Positions 24,497-32,934 of a stretch of DNA of 37,444 nt are shown here, piece by piece. Each line of letters starts with the position of its first letter. Position 1 is the stretch's first letter. Made by a program: the position numbers and the translations under genes. The notes beneath the pieces were generated by a model. It worked only from the letters and a program-made list of their open reading frames with translations. It was not told where the DNA came from and did no database searches. Source of the stretch: Gammaproteobacteria bacterium (GTDB taxonomy: Bacteria > Pseudomonadota > Gammaproteobacteria > Steroidobacterales > Woeseiaceae); assembly GCA_009937605.1 (NCBI GenBank), contig JAACFG010000019.1, forward strand, positions 1-37,444, given 5' to 3'.

Positions 24497-26013
24497 GTGC
24501 GCCTACTTATGATCTCGGCAAGCTCCATGGTGGCCTGCGGCTACCCGCACACAAGAATGCGTCGACAGCCGAACCGATCAAAAATGTACCTGTACCGGCG
24601 CAGCTCATTCTGCCCATAGAACAACATGTTGGTGAACCTGCACAGCCGGTTGTTGGTATTGGTGACCGTGTACTCAAGGGGCAACTCGTGGCCGAACCCG
24701 ATGGTGAGATGGGTGCGCCAATACACGCGTCGTCTTCCGGCACGATCGTTGCAATCGAGCGGTGGCCAGTGTCGAGGCGTCACGGTGACAAAGCGCCGTG
24801 CATTATTATCGAGTGCGACGGCAAGGATGAGGCGATCGCCGACGCGCCAATCGAAGACTACCGATCACTTGCATCAGCCGACCTGTTGCTGCGAATTCTC
24901 GACGGCGGCATTGTCGGGCTCGGCGGAGCCGTGTTCCCGACAGCACAGAAGTTGATGCAGGCACGCACCTGCGAAACCGAGTTCCTGATCCTCAACGGTG
25001 TCGAGTGTGAGCCTTACATCAGCTGCGACGACGTACTGATGCGTGAACGCGCACCGGCAGTCCTTGGCGGCGCACAGATCCTCATGCACGCACTGAATAT
25101 CAATACTTGTTACGTCGCCGTTGAGAGCGACAAGCCGGAAGCGATTGCATGCCTTGCTGAGGTTCTCGGTGAGCTTGACGACCCACGCATCGTCCTCAAG
25201 CAGGTGCCGACGATTTACCCTTCCGGCGGCGAAGATCAACTCGTGCAACTTGTCACAAATCGGGAAGTACCCAGCGGCGGATTGCCAACGGACGTTGGCT
25301 GCTTGGTACAAAACGTCGGCACTGCCGCCGCAGTCGCCGACTGGGTTTTGCGAGGCGAACCGCTGATCTCCCGAGTGACGACCATTACCGGCGATGGCGT
25401 CGCCGAACCAGTCAATGTGCGCGCACGCATTGGCACGACAATTGAAGAAGCCATTCACTATGCCGGGGGCTACACCGACCGGGCGAAACACCTCGTAATC
25501 GGCGGGCCAATGACGGGTAAGTCAGTCACAACGGATGAGGTGCCTCTGGTCAAGGCCAGCAATTGCGTCCTGGTGCTGGCGGAAACCCCGTCCGCTGGTG
25601 ACGAACTCCCCTGTATTCGCTGTGGCGATTGCGCAGCGGTTTGCCCTGTACAACTATTGCCGCAACAACTCTTCTGGTACACGTGCGCCGACGACGAAAA
25701 GAAACTACGGGAATTCGGTTTGCTCGATTGCATCGAGTGCGGCTGTTGTGACCTGGTCTGTCCCAGCCACATACCCTTGACCGCTGATTTTCGGATGGCG
25801 AAAGGACGCATTCGGGAGCTGGCCGATGAGAAAGCGCGAGCCGAGCGGGCAAGAAAGCGCTTCGAGGCACGCAATGACCGGATTGAGCGAGAACTGTTGG
25901 AGCGCGAGGCTGAACTCGACCGGCAGAAGGAATCCGCCAAGGCCGCGGGGCCCGCCGCCATCGCGGAAATCCTGAAGCGCAAGCAGAAGCCTGGAAACGG
26001 AGACCCGGAGTGA
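24493..26013 (+). CDS. rsxC: Electron transport complex subunit RsxC/RnfC
   Basis: 506 residues from a GTG that overlaps rsxB. RsxC is the peripheral subunit that accepts NADH electrons. The N-terminal HGGLRLPAHKN motif is family-typical; the flavin/NADH domain (GGIVGLGGAVFPTAQKL, LILNGVECEPYISCDD, YPSGGEDQLV) precedes two ferredoxin motifs, CIRCGDCAAVCPVQLLP and CIECGCCDLVCPSHIP. A charged coiled-coil tail (ADEKARAERARKRFEARND) follows, but the long Ala/Lys-rich extension of E. coli RsxC is absent. It overlaps rsxD by GTGA. Confidence 0.97.
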   Translation: MSAPTYDLGKLHGGLRLPAHKNASTAEPIKNVPVPAQLILPIEQHVGEPAQPVVGIGDRVLKGQLVAEPDGEMGAPIHASSSGTIVAIERWPVSRRHGDKAPCIIIECDGKDEAIADAPIEDYRSLASADLLLRILDGGIVGLGGAVFPTAQKLMQARTCETEFLILNGVECEPYISCDDVLMRERAPAVLGGAQILMHALNINTCYVAVESDKPEAIACLAEVLGELDDPRIVLKQVPTIYPSGGEDQLVQLVTNREVPSGGLPTDVGCLVQNVGTAAAVADWVLRGEPLISRVTTITGDGVAEPVNVRARIGTTIEEAIHYAGGYTDRAKHLVIGGPMTGKSVTTDEVPLVKASNCVLVLAETPSAGDELPCIRCGDCAAVCPVQLLPQQLFWYTCADDEKKLREFGLLDCIECGCCDLVCPSHIPLTADFRMAKGRIRELADEKARAERARKRFEARNDRIERELLEREAELDRQKESAKAAGPAAIAEILKRKQKPGNGDPE

Positions 26014-27065
26014 GGTTCGAGCATCGCGATGCACCGCACTGGTCTCCCAAGACCAACGTAGCATCCATGATGCTGCAGGTTCTCGCCGCGCTTGTGCCGG
26101 CGGCCCTGGCTCATGTCTGGTACTTCGGGCCGGGATTCATTTTTAACCTCCTGGTCGCCGGGATATTTGCGATTGGCGGCGAAGCATTTGTCATGTGGCT
26201 GCGAAAGCGCCCGGCCGAATCGGCGCTCACCGATTACAGCGCGCTCGTGACCGCGGCGCTACTCACATTCGCATTGCCGTCGTTAACTCCCTGGTGGGTT
26301 ACGGCAACCGGCGCGCTCTTCGGTGTTGTCGTGGCCAAGCACCTGTATGGCGGGCTCGGCTTCAATATCTTCAATCCGGCCATGGCGGGCTATGTTGTCA
26401 TTCTTGTTGCGTTCCCGATGCACCTGAATCTCTGGGTGGCGCCACGTATGGGTGATATTGACTACCAGTACCTGACAATCATCCAGACGCTCACCTATAC
26501 CCTGACTGGAAATCTACCGGACGCACTGGGTTTCGATGCGGTTAGTCGCGCAACGCCCCTTGACGTCATGAAATCGGGACTCAATAACCTGGCGACGGTG
26601 ACCGAGATACGCGCCAACCCGATCATGGGAGATTTTGGCGGCCGCGGCTGGGAGTGGATCGGTAATTTCCTGGCGTTCGGCGGTTTCTGGCTTTTGATCA
26701 AGAAAATTATCCGCTGGCAGATTCCGGTTGGCGTTGGCCTGGGCGTCCTGGTCCCGGCGACAATCCTATGGCTCCTCGGCCCTGGAACCAACCCGAGTCC
26801 CGGATTTCACCTGTTCGGCGGTGCAACCATACTGTGTGCCTTTTTCATCGCCACGGACCCGGTATCTGCGGCAACAAGTCCGAAGGGACGCCTGATTTAC
26901 GGCATCGGCATTGGTTTCCTGATTTACAGCATTCGGCGTTGGGGAAGCTACGCAGACGGTGTCGCATTTGCCGTGCTCATCATGAACATGGCTGTTCCGG
27001 CAATCGATTACCTGACGCGACCGCACATCGTCGGCCACGACGAGGAGAGCGAAGCCGATGGCTGA
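26010..27065 (+). CDS. rsxD: Electron transport complex subunit RsxD/RnfD
   Basis: 351 residues from GTG at 26010 (GTGA overlap with rsxC). A polytopic membrane subunit that carries covalently bound FMN: the attachment motif appears as SRATPLD with Thr182 in the position of the S(G)AT Thr of other RnfD/NqrB proteins. Other signatures are HWSPKTNVASMMLQVL at the N-terminus, GLGFNIFNPAMAGYVV, and FFIATDPVSAATSPKGRLIYG. Together with RsxG it moves electrons through the membrane. The end overlaps rsxG by 8 bp. Confidence 0.96.
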   Translation: MRFEHRDAPHWSPKTNVASMMLQVLAALVPAALAHVWYFGPGFIFNLLVAGIFAIGGEAFVMWLRKRPAESALTDYSALVTAALLTFALPSLTPWWVTATGALFGVVVAKHLYGGLGFNIFNPAMAGYVVILVAFPMHLNLWVAPRMGDIDYQYLTIIQTLTYTLTGNLPDALGFDAVSRATPLDVMKSGLNNLATVTEIRANPIMGDFGGRGWEWIGNFLAFGGFWLLIKKIIRWQIPVGVGLGVLVPATILWLLGPGTNPSPGFHLFGGATILCAFFIATDPVSAATSPKGRLIYGIGIGFLIYSIRRWGSYADGVAFAVLIMNMAVPAIDYLTRPHIVGHDEESEADG

Positions 27066-27702
27066 CACGCCCGTGCTCAAGAGCGGCATAACACTGGCTG
27101 TCATCGCGGCTATCTGTACGGCGCTCGTGGCATCGACCTACCAGCTTACGCATGAGCGCATTGCCGCCAACGAACAGGCCTGGCTCGAGCAAAGCCTGCA
27201 ACCGGCTCTCTCCGGCCTGTTTTTCGACAGCGGCGTCAGCGAATCGCGCGTGACTATCCCGGCGCCACATGCTCTGCCCGGGTCGGAAGATGCTGTGATC
27301 TACCGCGTTTATTCGGGTGACACACCCGTCGCCGCACTGTTTGTTGTCAGCGCACGCGATGGTTATGCTGGCGCAATACGCCTGCTGATCGGCGTCGATA
27401 TCGATGGCGTTGTCACTGGCGTTCATGTGCTCTCACACCGGGAAACGCCGGGTCTTGGTGATCGCATCGAATCGACGAAGTCGGACTGGGTAAAACAATT
27501 CGACGGCCGTTCGCTCACCGACCCTCAAGCGAGCGGCTGGAAGATCAGACGCGACGGCGGTGAATTCGACCAGCTTACAGGTGCATCGGTGACACCGAGA
27601 GCCATTATCAAAGCGATCAGGGAAACGCTTGGCTACTTTGATGCTAATCGCGCAGCCGTGTTTGCAGCGCCCCCGGACGGGCAGGACGAGACGAGCGAAT
27701 GA
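27058..27702 (+). CDS. rsxG: Electron transport complex subunit RsxG/RnfG
   Basis: 214 residues with one N-terminal membrane anchor ([21 protein letters not shown] cut at both ends) and a periplasmic FMN domain. The flavinylation motif is [10 protein letters not shown], in which Thr179 is the expected covalent FMN site (S/T-GA-S/T-x-T). The [17 protein letters not shown] block is characteristic. FMN attachment needs an ApbE-type flavin transferase, which is not encoded in this window. It overlaps rsxD by 8 bp and rsxE by ATGA. Confidence 0.96.
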   Translation: MADTPVLKSGITLAVIAAICTALVASTYQLTHERIAANEQAWLEQSLQPALSGLFFDSGVSESRVTIPAPHALPGSEDAVIYRVYSGDTPVAALFVVSARDGYAGAIRLLIGVDIDGVVTGVHVLSHRETPGLGDRIESTKSDWVKQFDGRSLTDPQASGWKIRRDGGEFDQLTGASVTPRAIIKAIRETLGYFDANRAAVFAAPPDGQDETSE

Positions 27703-28307
27703 CCACACCAACGCTGATCGATCGATTCAAGACCGGCCTGTGGTACGAGAACCCGGGTCTCGTGCAATTGCTCGGTCTTTGCCCGCTGCTGGCTGTTACT
27801 TCGACCTTCGTGAACGGACTCGGGCTGGGTCTCGCTACATTGTCCGTATTAGTCGTATCAAATGCCCTCGTTTCATTGACGCGCCGCTGGATACGCCGCG
27901 AAATTCGCATCCCGATCTACGTACTGATTATTGCCAGTCTCGTCACGTGCACGGAGCTGATATTCAAGGCCTGGTTCCCGGCACTCGATCGCTCACTGGG
28001 TATTTTCATACCGCTCATCGTGACCAATTGCGCAATCGTCGCACGCGCCGAGATTTTCGCCTCGCGGAACCCAGTTGGTACGAGCATCATCGATGGCCTT
28101 GTCATGGGCACGGGATTCGCGTTGCTGCTCATGGCTATCGGCGCGTTTCGCGAGCTCGTCGCAATGGGCTGGCTGCTCGCGATCCTGCCGCCTGGTGCAT
28201 TCTTCAGCCTCGCATTGGCAATTGCAGTGAAAAACGTAATTGACGAACGCCGGCGCGAACGCAAAGGCGATGGTCTGCCGCATCGAAGCCGATTGCTTAA
28301 CCGGTGA
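27699..28307 (+). CDS. rsxE: Electron transport complex subunit RsxE/RnfE
   Basis: 202 residues, six predicted membrane helices, homologous to RsxA. Signatures are [18 protein letters not shown] near the N-terminus and [16 protein letters not shown], with the two Cys expected to share an iron-sulfur cluster with Rsx[15 protein letters not shown] mirrors [13 protein letters not shown] in RsxA. It closes the A-B-C-D-G-E order and ends 4 bp before the nth start. Confidence 0.96.
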   Translation: MTTPTLIDRFKTGLWYENPGLVQLLGLCPLLAVTSTFVNGLGLGLATLSVLVVSNALVSLTRRWIRREIRIPIYVLIIASLVTCTELIFKAWFPALDRSLGIFIPLIVTNCAIVARAEIFASRNPVGTSIIDGLVMGTGFALLLMAIGAFRELVAMGWLLAILPPGAFFSLALAIAVKNVIDERRRERKGDGLPHRSRLLNR

Positions 28308-28311
28308 TCCG

Positions 28312-28947
28312 ATGAACAGGGAGAAACGCACCGCGATCTACAGCACGCTGCGCGAGCGCATGCCGGCACCGACAACGGAACTTGAATATGCGAACCCGTT
28401 CGAATTGCTGATCGCCGTCATTCTCTCAGCGCAGGCAACAGATATCAGCGTCAACAAAGCGACGCAAAAACTGTACCCGGTAGCGAGCACGCCCGAGGCG
28501 ATACTCGCGCTCGGTGTTGGCGGACTGAAGCCATACATTCGCACAATCGGCCTGTTCAACAGCAAAGCCGAGAACATCATCAAGACCTGTCGCATCCTCA
28601 TCAATGAACACCACAGCGACGTACCGCGTTCGCGCGAGGAACTCGAAGCGCTGCCCGGGGTCGGCCGAAAGACGGCCAATGTTGTGCTGAATACAGCATT
28701 TGGCGAACCAACAATCGCGGTCGATACGCATATCTTCCGTGTATCCAATCGCACCGGTATTGCCAAAGGAAAAACGCCGCTGGAGGTCGAGAAGCGACTT
28801 ACGCGCCTGACGCCTGACGAATTCAAGAAAGATGCACACCACTGGCTGATCCTGCATGGACGCTACGTGTGCAAAGCGCGCAAGCCGCTGTGTGGCGAGT
28901 GCCCGATTGTCCAATACTGCGAGTACACGAGGAAGGAACTACCATGA
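28312..28947 (+). CDS. nth: Endonuclease III (DNA glycosylase/AP lyase)
   Basis: 211 residues from ATG at 28312; the frame is open to 28240, inside rsxE, but the internal start aligns with known Nth. It removes oxidised pyrimidines and nicks AP sites. The helix-hairpin-helix LPGVGRKTANVV contains the catalytic Lys120, and Asp138 (AVDTHIFRV) is the second catalytic residue; both numbers equal those of E. coli Nth. The C-terminal CKARKPLCGECPIVQYC provides the four Cys of the 4Fe-4S cluster. Adjacency to rsxE is conserved in many gammaproteobacteria. Its TGA overlaps the next ATG. Confidence 0.98.
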   Translation: MNREKRTAIYSTLRERMPAPTTELEYANPFELLIAVILSAQATDISVNKATQKLYPVASTPEAILALGVGGLKPYIRTIGLFNSKAENIIKTCRILINEHHSDVPRSREELEALPGVGRKTANVVLNTAFGEPTIAVDTHIFRVSNRTGIAKGKTPLEVEKRLTRLTPDEFKKDAHHWLILHGRYVCKARKPLCGECPIVQYCEYTRKELP

Positions 28948-29372
28948 TTTTCGGCCAGGACCGCGCCGAATTGCGCAAAATGTATGCCGATGCCTGGCAA
29001 AAGCGTTGCGACGAACTGCCGCTCTCGCCGCTCGAAATGCAAATCGCCGATGTCGTCGAGATGCATCCCGAATACCATGACGAGGTGAGTAGTGAGGATC
29101 TGGATCGCGACTTCACGCCCGACGGTGGCAAGGCAAATCCGTTTCTCCACATGGGATTGCACCTCGGCATCCGTGAACAGGTCTCGACCAACCGGCCGCC
29201 CGGAATTGCCGCGGTTTATCAATCGGTGACGGCAAGCAAGGGCGACGTCCATGCAGCCGAGCACGAGATGATTGAGTGCCTGGCCGAGACACTTTGGGAG
29301 GCGCAGAGCCAGAACCAGCCGCCCGACGAACGCAAATACCTGGAACGTCTGCAGCGACTCTGTAATAAATAG
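28944..29372 (+). CDS. DUF1841 family protein
   Basis: 142 residues from ATG at 28944, which overlaps nth by ATGA and is preceded by GGAAGGA. It matches DUF1841: FGQDRAELRKMYADAWQK, LEMQIADVVEMHPEYHD, NPFLHMGLHLGIREQV, RPPGIAAVYQ and EHEMIECLAETLWEAQ. The scattered conserved His and Glu residues (HPEYH, HMGLH, EHEM) look like a possible metal site, but no activity is known. No signal peptide; cytosolic. Linkage to nth is common in related bacteria, while the HvfB cassette starts 43 bp downstream. Confidence 0.88.
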   Translation: MIFGQDRAELRKMYADAWQKRCDELPLSPLEMQIADVVEMHPEYHDEVSSEDLDRDFTPDGGKANPFLHMGLHLGIREQVSTNRPPGIAAVYQSVTASKGDVHAAEHEMIECLAETLWEAQSQNQPPDERKYLERLQRLCNK

Positions 29373-29415
29373 GCATTGTTTGAGGTCTGATCTGATAACG
29401 CTTTGCGGGGACATT

Positions 29416-30282
29416 ATGAGCGAACAGCAACACAAAAACGCATCGAAGTACCCGGTAGAGGGAGCCGGTCTCGGGCTACGCCGCCCGCTGGCCGACCAAC
29501 TCATGGCCAATCCACCGACCGATGTGGATTTCATGGAGGTCGCACCCGAAAACTGGATTCATGTTGGCGGCAAGCTTGGCAAGAAGCTCCGCTTCTTTAC
29601 CGAACGCTATCCATTCGTGATTCATGGCCTGTCACTGTCCATCGGCGCCCCCTCGCCGCTCAACGAGCAGCTGGTCCGCGATATCAAGGACTTCATGGCA
29701 GAGCACAAGATTCGCATGTACTCGGAGCACCTCAGCTACTGCGGCGACGACGGCCAGCTTTATGACCTGATGCCGATCCCGTTTACCGAGGAAGCTGTGC
29801 GCTACGTCGCGGCACGAGTACGGCGGGTCCAGGATATTCTCGAGCAGCGCATGGCGCTGGAGAATGTCAGTTTCTACGCGCCGATCGATACGTCGATGAG
29901 CGAGCGCGAATTCCTGCTGGCTGTCATTGAGGAAGCGGACTGCGACCTGATGCTCGACATCAATAACATCGTCGTCAACAGCATCAATCACGGCTATGAC
30001 GCGAGTGAATTCCTGAATGCGATGCCGGCTGACCGAATTCGCTACTTCCACCTCGCCGGTCATTTCGTCGAAGACGAGGACCTGCGCATCGACACTCACG
30101 GTACGGCGGTGGATGCGCAGGCCTGGGCGCTGCTTGAAGAGGCATACGCGGTATTCGGGCCAGTACCGACGCTCCTCGAACGCGATTTCAATTTCCCACC
30201 AATGGACGAATTGCTCGACGAGGTACGCCGTATCAAGCAGATGCAGATCGCCTCGGCCGGGAAGAGAGCGGCCAATGGCTGA
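29416..30282 (+). CDS. hvfB: HvfB/BufB-type MNIO (DUF692) RiPP maturase
   Basis: 288 residues from ATG at 29416, preceded by GGGGA. A TIM-barrel multinuclear non-heme iron oxidase. Candidate metal ligands are all visible: His70 (HGLSLS), Glu104/His105 (SEHLSY), Glu149 (ENVSFY), Asp181 with Asn183/184 (LMLDINN), His212 and His216 (HLAGH), Asp226/His228 (DTHGTAV) and Glu255 (ERD). Relatives (MbnB, TglH, HvfB/BufB) rewrite Cys residues of a precursor peptide into oxazolone, thioamide or thiooxazole groups that bind copper. HvfC overlaps it by 8 bp and a DoxX protein follows, the usual cassette. A Cys-rich DUF2282/HvfA-type precursor gene, normally just upstream, is not present. Confidence 0.92.
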   Translation: MSEQQHKNASKYPVEGAGLGLRRPLADQLMANPPTDVDFMEVAPENWIHVGGKLGKKLRFFTERYPFVIHGLSLSIGAPSPLNEQLVRDIKDFMAEHKIRMYSEHLSYCGDDGQLYDLMPIPFTEEAVRYVAARVRRVQDILEQRMALENVSFYAPIDTSMSEREFLLAVIEEADCDLMLDINNIVVNSINHGYDASEFLNAMPADRIRYFHLAGHFVEDEDLRIDTHGTAVDAQAWALLEEAYAVFGPVPTLLERDFNFPPMDELLDEVRRIKQMQIASAGKRAANG

Positions 30283-31048
30283 TTCCCAGGAATTTAAAGA
30301 AAAGCAGTACGCGTTCGCCGCCCACATTCGTGACCCTGAGAACGTTGCGGCCCCGGAAGGTATCGAGCCGCGCCGCATGGCGATCTATCGCAAGCTATTC
30401 TTCAACAATCTGTACAACCTGCTGGGGACGTTTTTTCCGGTTTTGCGCAAGATTCACAGCGACGATCAGTGGCGCCACTTTATCCGCGGTTTCATGCAGC
30501 ACCACGAGGCCCAGACTCCATATTTCCTGCAACTTCCGGAGGAATTTCTCGGCTATCTGCAAAACGAGTTCGAAAGTTCCGCCGACGATTTCCCCTTTCT
30601 GCTTGAGCTCGCACATTACGAGTACGCCGAACTTGCCCTGTCGGTTTCCGAGGAGGAGACGGATCTGTCGGGCGTAGACCCGAACGGTGACCTGCTGGCA
30701 GGCATTCCGGTGAAATCGGCGCTGGCGTGGTCGTACGCCTACCAGTTTCCCGTACACCGGATTTCGCCGGAGTCTCTGCCAGCAGTACCCGGGGACAGCC
30801 CGGTGTACCTCGCCCTGTACCGCGGCAGCGACGGCAATGTCGGGTTCCTCGAGCTGAACGCGATCACCGCCGCATTACTTGACGCCATTGACGTTAACGA
30901 AGACAAGCTAAGCGGAGAGCAGCTGTTGCGCGCGCTCGCCGACAAGATCGACTACCCCGACGCCGATGCACTGGTTGCACATGGTGCGGACGCCCTGCTG
31001 GAAATGCGGCAGCTGGAGATTCTCTCCGGCACGCGCGACCCGGCCTGA
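30275..31048 (+). CDS. hvfC: HvfC/BufC-type DUF2063 RiPP maturation partner
   Basis: 257 residues from ATG at 30275 (8-bp overlap with hvfB). The N-terminal DUF2063 helical domain is clear: QYAFAAHIRDPENV, RRMAIYRKLFFNNLYNLLGTFFPVL (cut), HHEAQTPYFLQLPEEFLGYL, and LLELAHYEYAELAL. The C-terminal ~95 residues (YLALYRGSDGNVGFLELNA onward) form a winged-helix-like domain that in homologous systems holds the precursor leader and delivers it to the oxidase. An early DNA-binding label for DUF2063 is not supported by context. It is cytosolic. Confidence 0.9.
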   Translation: MADSQEFKEKQYAFAAHIRDPENVAAPEGIEPRRMAIYRKLFFNNLYNLLGTFFPVLRKIHSDDQWRHFIRGFMQHHEAQTPYFLQLPEEFLGYLQNEFESSADDFPFLLELAHYEYAELALSVSEEETDLSGVDPNGDLLAGIPVKSALAWSYAYQFPVHRISPESLPAVPGDSPVYLALYRGSDGNVGFLELNAITAALLDAIDVNEDKLSGEQLLRALADKIDYPDADALVAHGADALLEMRQLEILSGTRDPA

Positions 31049-31059
31049 AGGAGAACTGA

Positions 31060-31563
31060 ATGAGCGCTCTAACTCGATTGCAGCAACGCATTCGCGAATT
31101 CCTGGATCCTGCCGGCGCCTGGCTCGCCCTACTCCCGATTCGCCTGCTCATGGCCTGGGAGTTTGGAAACGCCGGCTTGATGAAACTTAACGGAAAGAAC
31201 TGGTTCGGCAACGTACAGGACAACTTCCCGTTTCCATTTAATGTTATTCCGGTCGAGATAAGCTGGTTCCTCGCCACATGGACCGAGATTCTCGGTGCAG
31301 CCGGGCTGGTTCTGGGTCTGTTCACTCGATTCTGGGCGTTCAGCCTGATCGTCCTGACGATCGTGGCAATTCTCGGCGTGCACTGGCCCGCGGAATGGAA
31401 CAGTCTCGCTGAACTCTGGCAAGGCTATGCGATCACGGACAAAGGATTCGGGAACTACCGCATCCCGTTACTGTTCATCGCCATGCTGGTGCCGCTGATG
31501 TTCGCAGGTGCCGGCAAACCAAGCCTCGATCACTTCTTCGAAAAGAAATTCGCTAAGCTCTGA
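31060..31563 (+). CDS. hvfX: HvfX/BufD-type DoxX membrane protein
   Basis: 167 residues, preceded by AAGGAG. Four hydrophobic helices with the DoxX pattern: LLPIRLLMAWEFGNAGLMKL (cut), WTEILGAAGLVLGLFTRF, FSLIVLTIVAILGVHW and IPLLFIAMLVPLMFAG. DoxX proteins accompany DUF692/DUF2063 pairs in copper-response operons; the molecular role is not known. It starts 11 bp after hvfC, so all three genes form one unit. A 78-bp gap without a gene precedes the permease. Confidence 0.87.
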   Translation: MSALTRLQQRIREFLDPAGAWLALLPIRLLMAWEFGNAGLMKLNGKNWFGNVQDNFPFPFNVIPVEISWFLATWTEILGAAGLVLGLFTRFWAFSLIVLTIVAILGVHWPAEWNSLAELWQGYAITDKGFGNYRIPLLFIAMLVPLMFAGAGKPSLDHFFEKKFAKL

Positions 31564-31641
31564 GGCGATCCGTTTCAAAGGAAGTACCTGATTTCTTTGA
31601 TAGTATCGGGTAGCGGTTTCAGCAAATCAGAGAATAACAAC

Positions 31642-32934
31642 ATGAATCCAGGCGCTCACCTGAAGCGCGATATCAAATTTTTTGGTGCCGCGTTCCTGGT
31701 GCTGAACTCCGTCATCGGAGCCGGCATTTTCGCGCTGCCGGGAAAAGTCGCTGTCAATGCCGGACTCTTCAGTCCATGGTTGTTTCTCGTCGTCGGCGTC
31801 CTGTTCCTGTCCGTCGTCCTGACATTCGCCGAGCTCGCCAGTTATTACGACAAGACGGGCGGCCCGGTCCTTTATGCAGGTGACGCATTTGGCCCGCTTG
31901 CCGGGTTCAGTACTGGCTGGCTGATCTTCCTGGCCCGCATGACGGCATTCGCGGCCAATGCCAACGTCATGGCCGTGTACCTTGCCTCCCTGTCGGACGT
32001 GTTCGCGAGCGATATCGCGCGTTTTGCGATCATCTCAATCGTGACAGCCGGACTCACCTGGGCCAATGTTCTCGGCGTCAAGGATGGAGTACGGACAATG
32101 GCCGTTCTTACCGTTTTCAAGATAGTGCCGTTGGTCTTGCTCGTGTTGCTCGGGCTGCAACATGTTACCGGCGAGACGCTTATCCCGGGAGGTAACTTCC
32201 ACGTCGAGGATCTCGGCCCTACAACCCTGCTGCTGATTTACGCATATGTCGGCTTCGAGACGATCGGTGTGACGGCCGGCGAAACCAGCCAACCGAAGCG
32301 CACCGTGCCGCTCGCCCTCATCCGAACTGTCATCGGAACCGGCCTGCTGTACTTCCTGATTGTGCTCGTCTTCATCGCCGTGATCCCAAGCGAAAACTAT
32401 GCGGATGCCACCCTCGTTGACGTTGGCCGAGCCCTCGCAGGACCGGCTGGCGCGATAATTATCACGCTCACAGCCGTGTTCTCCATCGGTGGCAACCTTG
32501 CCGGCTCGATGCTCGCCGCGCCCCGTCTGATCTATTCACTTGCCGAAAATCGGCTTCTGCCTCAATGGTTTGCACACATAAACGAGAAATACTCTACGCC
32601 GGATAGGTCGATCCTGGTCATGGGCGCGATGGCGCTCGTGCTCGGTCTGTCCAGTAATTTCGTGGAGCTCGCGATCGGCAGTTCAGTGGTGCGTCTACTC
32701 GGTTACATTGTCTGCATCGCCGCACTCCCTGTGATTCGCGGGAACGCGTCACCGGAGGCGCGGGAACAATCCTGGCGATTGCCTGGCGGTTACGCGATAC
32801 CGACCGTGGCGCTTTTCATCTGCATCTGGCTTGTCGCACAATCCAAAATAGAGGACTGGATCAAGGTATCGGTCCTGCTCGCCATCGGCATCGGTCTCTA
32901 CCTGGTCGAAAAATGGTACTACGCACGAAAATGA
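31642..32934 (+). CDS. APC superfamily amino acid permease
   Basis: 430 residues from ATG at 31642; the frame is open to a TTG at 31597 but the longer form has a polar non-conserved tail. About 12 hydrophobic helices. The first helix has the APC unwound motif VIGAGIFALPG (substrate site), and YAYVGFETIGVTAGE matches the helix-6 motif. GGNLAGSMLAAPRLIYSLAENRLLP is a typical helix-8 loop. The exact amino acid or amine is not readable. It overlaps the next gene by ATGA, so a shared function with that exported peptidase-like protein, such as peptide breakdown and uptake, is possible but unproven. Confidence 0.9.
   Translation: MNPGAHLKRDIKFFGAAFLVLNSVIGAGIFALPGKVAVNAGLFSPWLFLVVGVLFLSVVLTFAELASYYDKTGGPVLYAGDAFGPLAGFSTGWLIFLARMTAFAANANVMAVYLASLSDVFASDIARFAIISIVTAGLTWANVLGVKDGVRTMAVLTVFKIVPLVLLVLLGLQHVTGETLIPGGNFHVEDLGPTTLLLIYAYVGFETIGVTAGETSQPKRTVPLALIRTVIGTGLLYFLIVLVFIAVIPSENYADATLVDVGRALAGPAGAIIITLTAVFSIGGNLAGSMLAAPRLIYSLAENRLLPQWFAHINEKYSTPDRSILVMGAMALVLGLSSNFVELAIGSSVVRLLGYIVCIAALPVIRGNASPEAREQSWRLPGGYAIPTVALFICIWLVAQSKIEDWIKVSVLLAIGIGLYLVEKWYYARK

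Noticed and set aside
29373..29415. Cys-rich precursor peptide frame before hvfB
   Set aside because: The 43-bp gap is too short and contains no start with repeated Cys codons; none was found in the downstream gap either.
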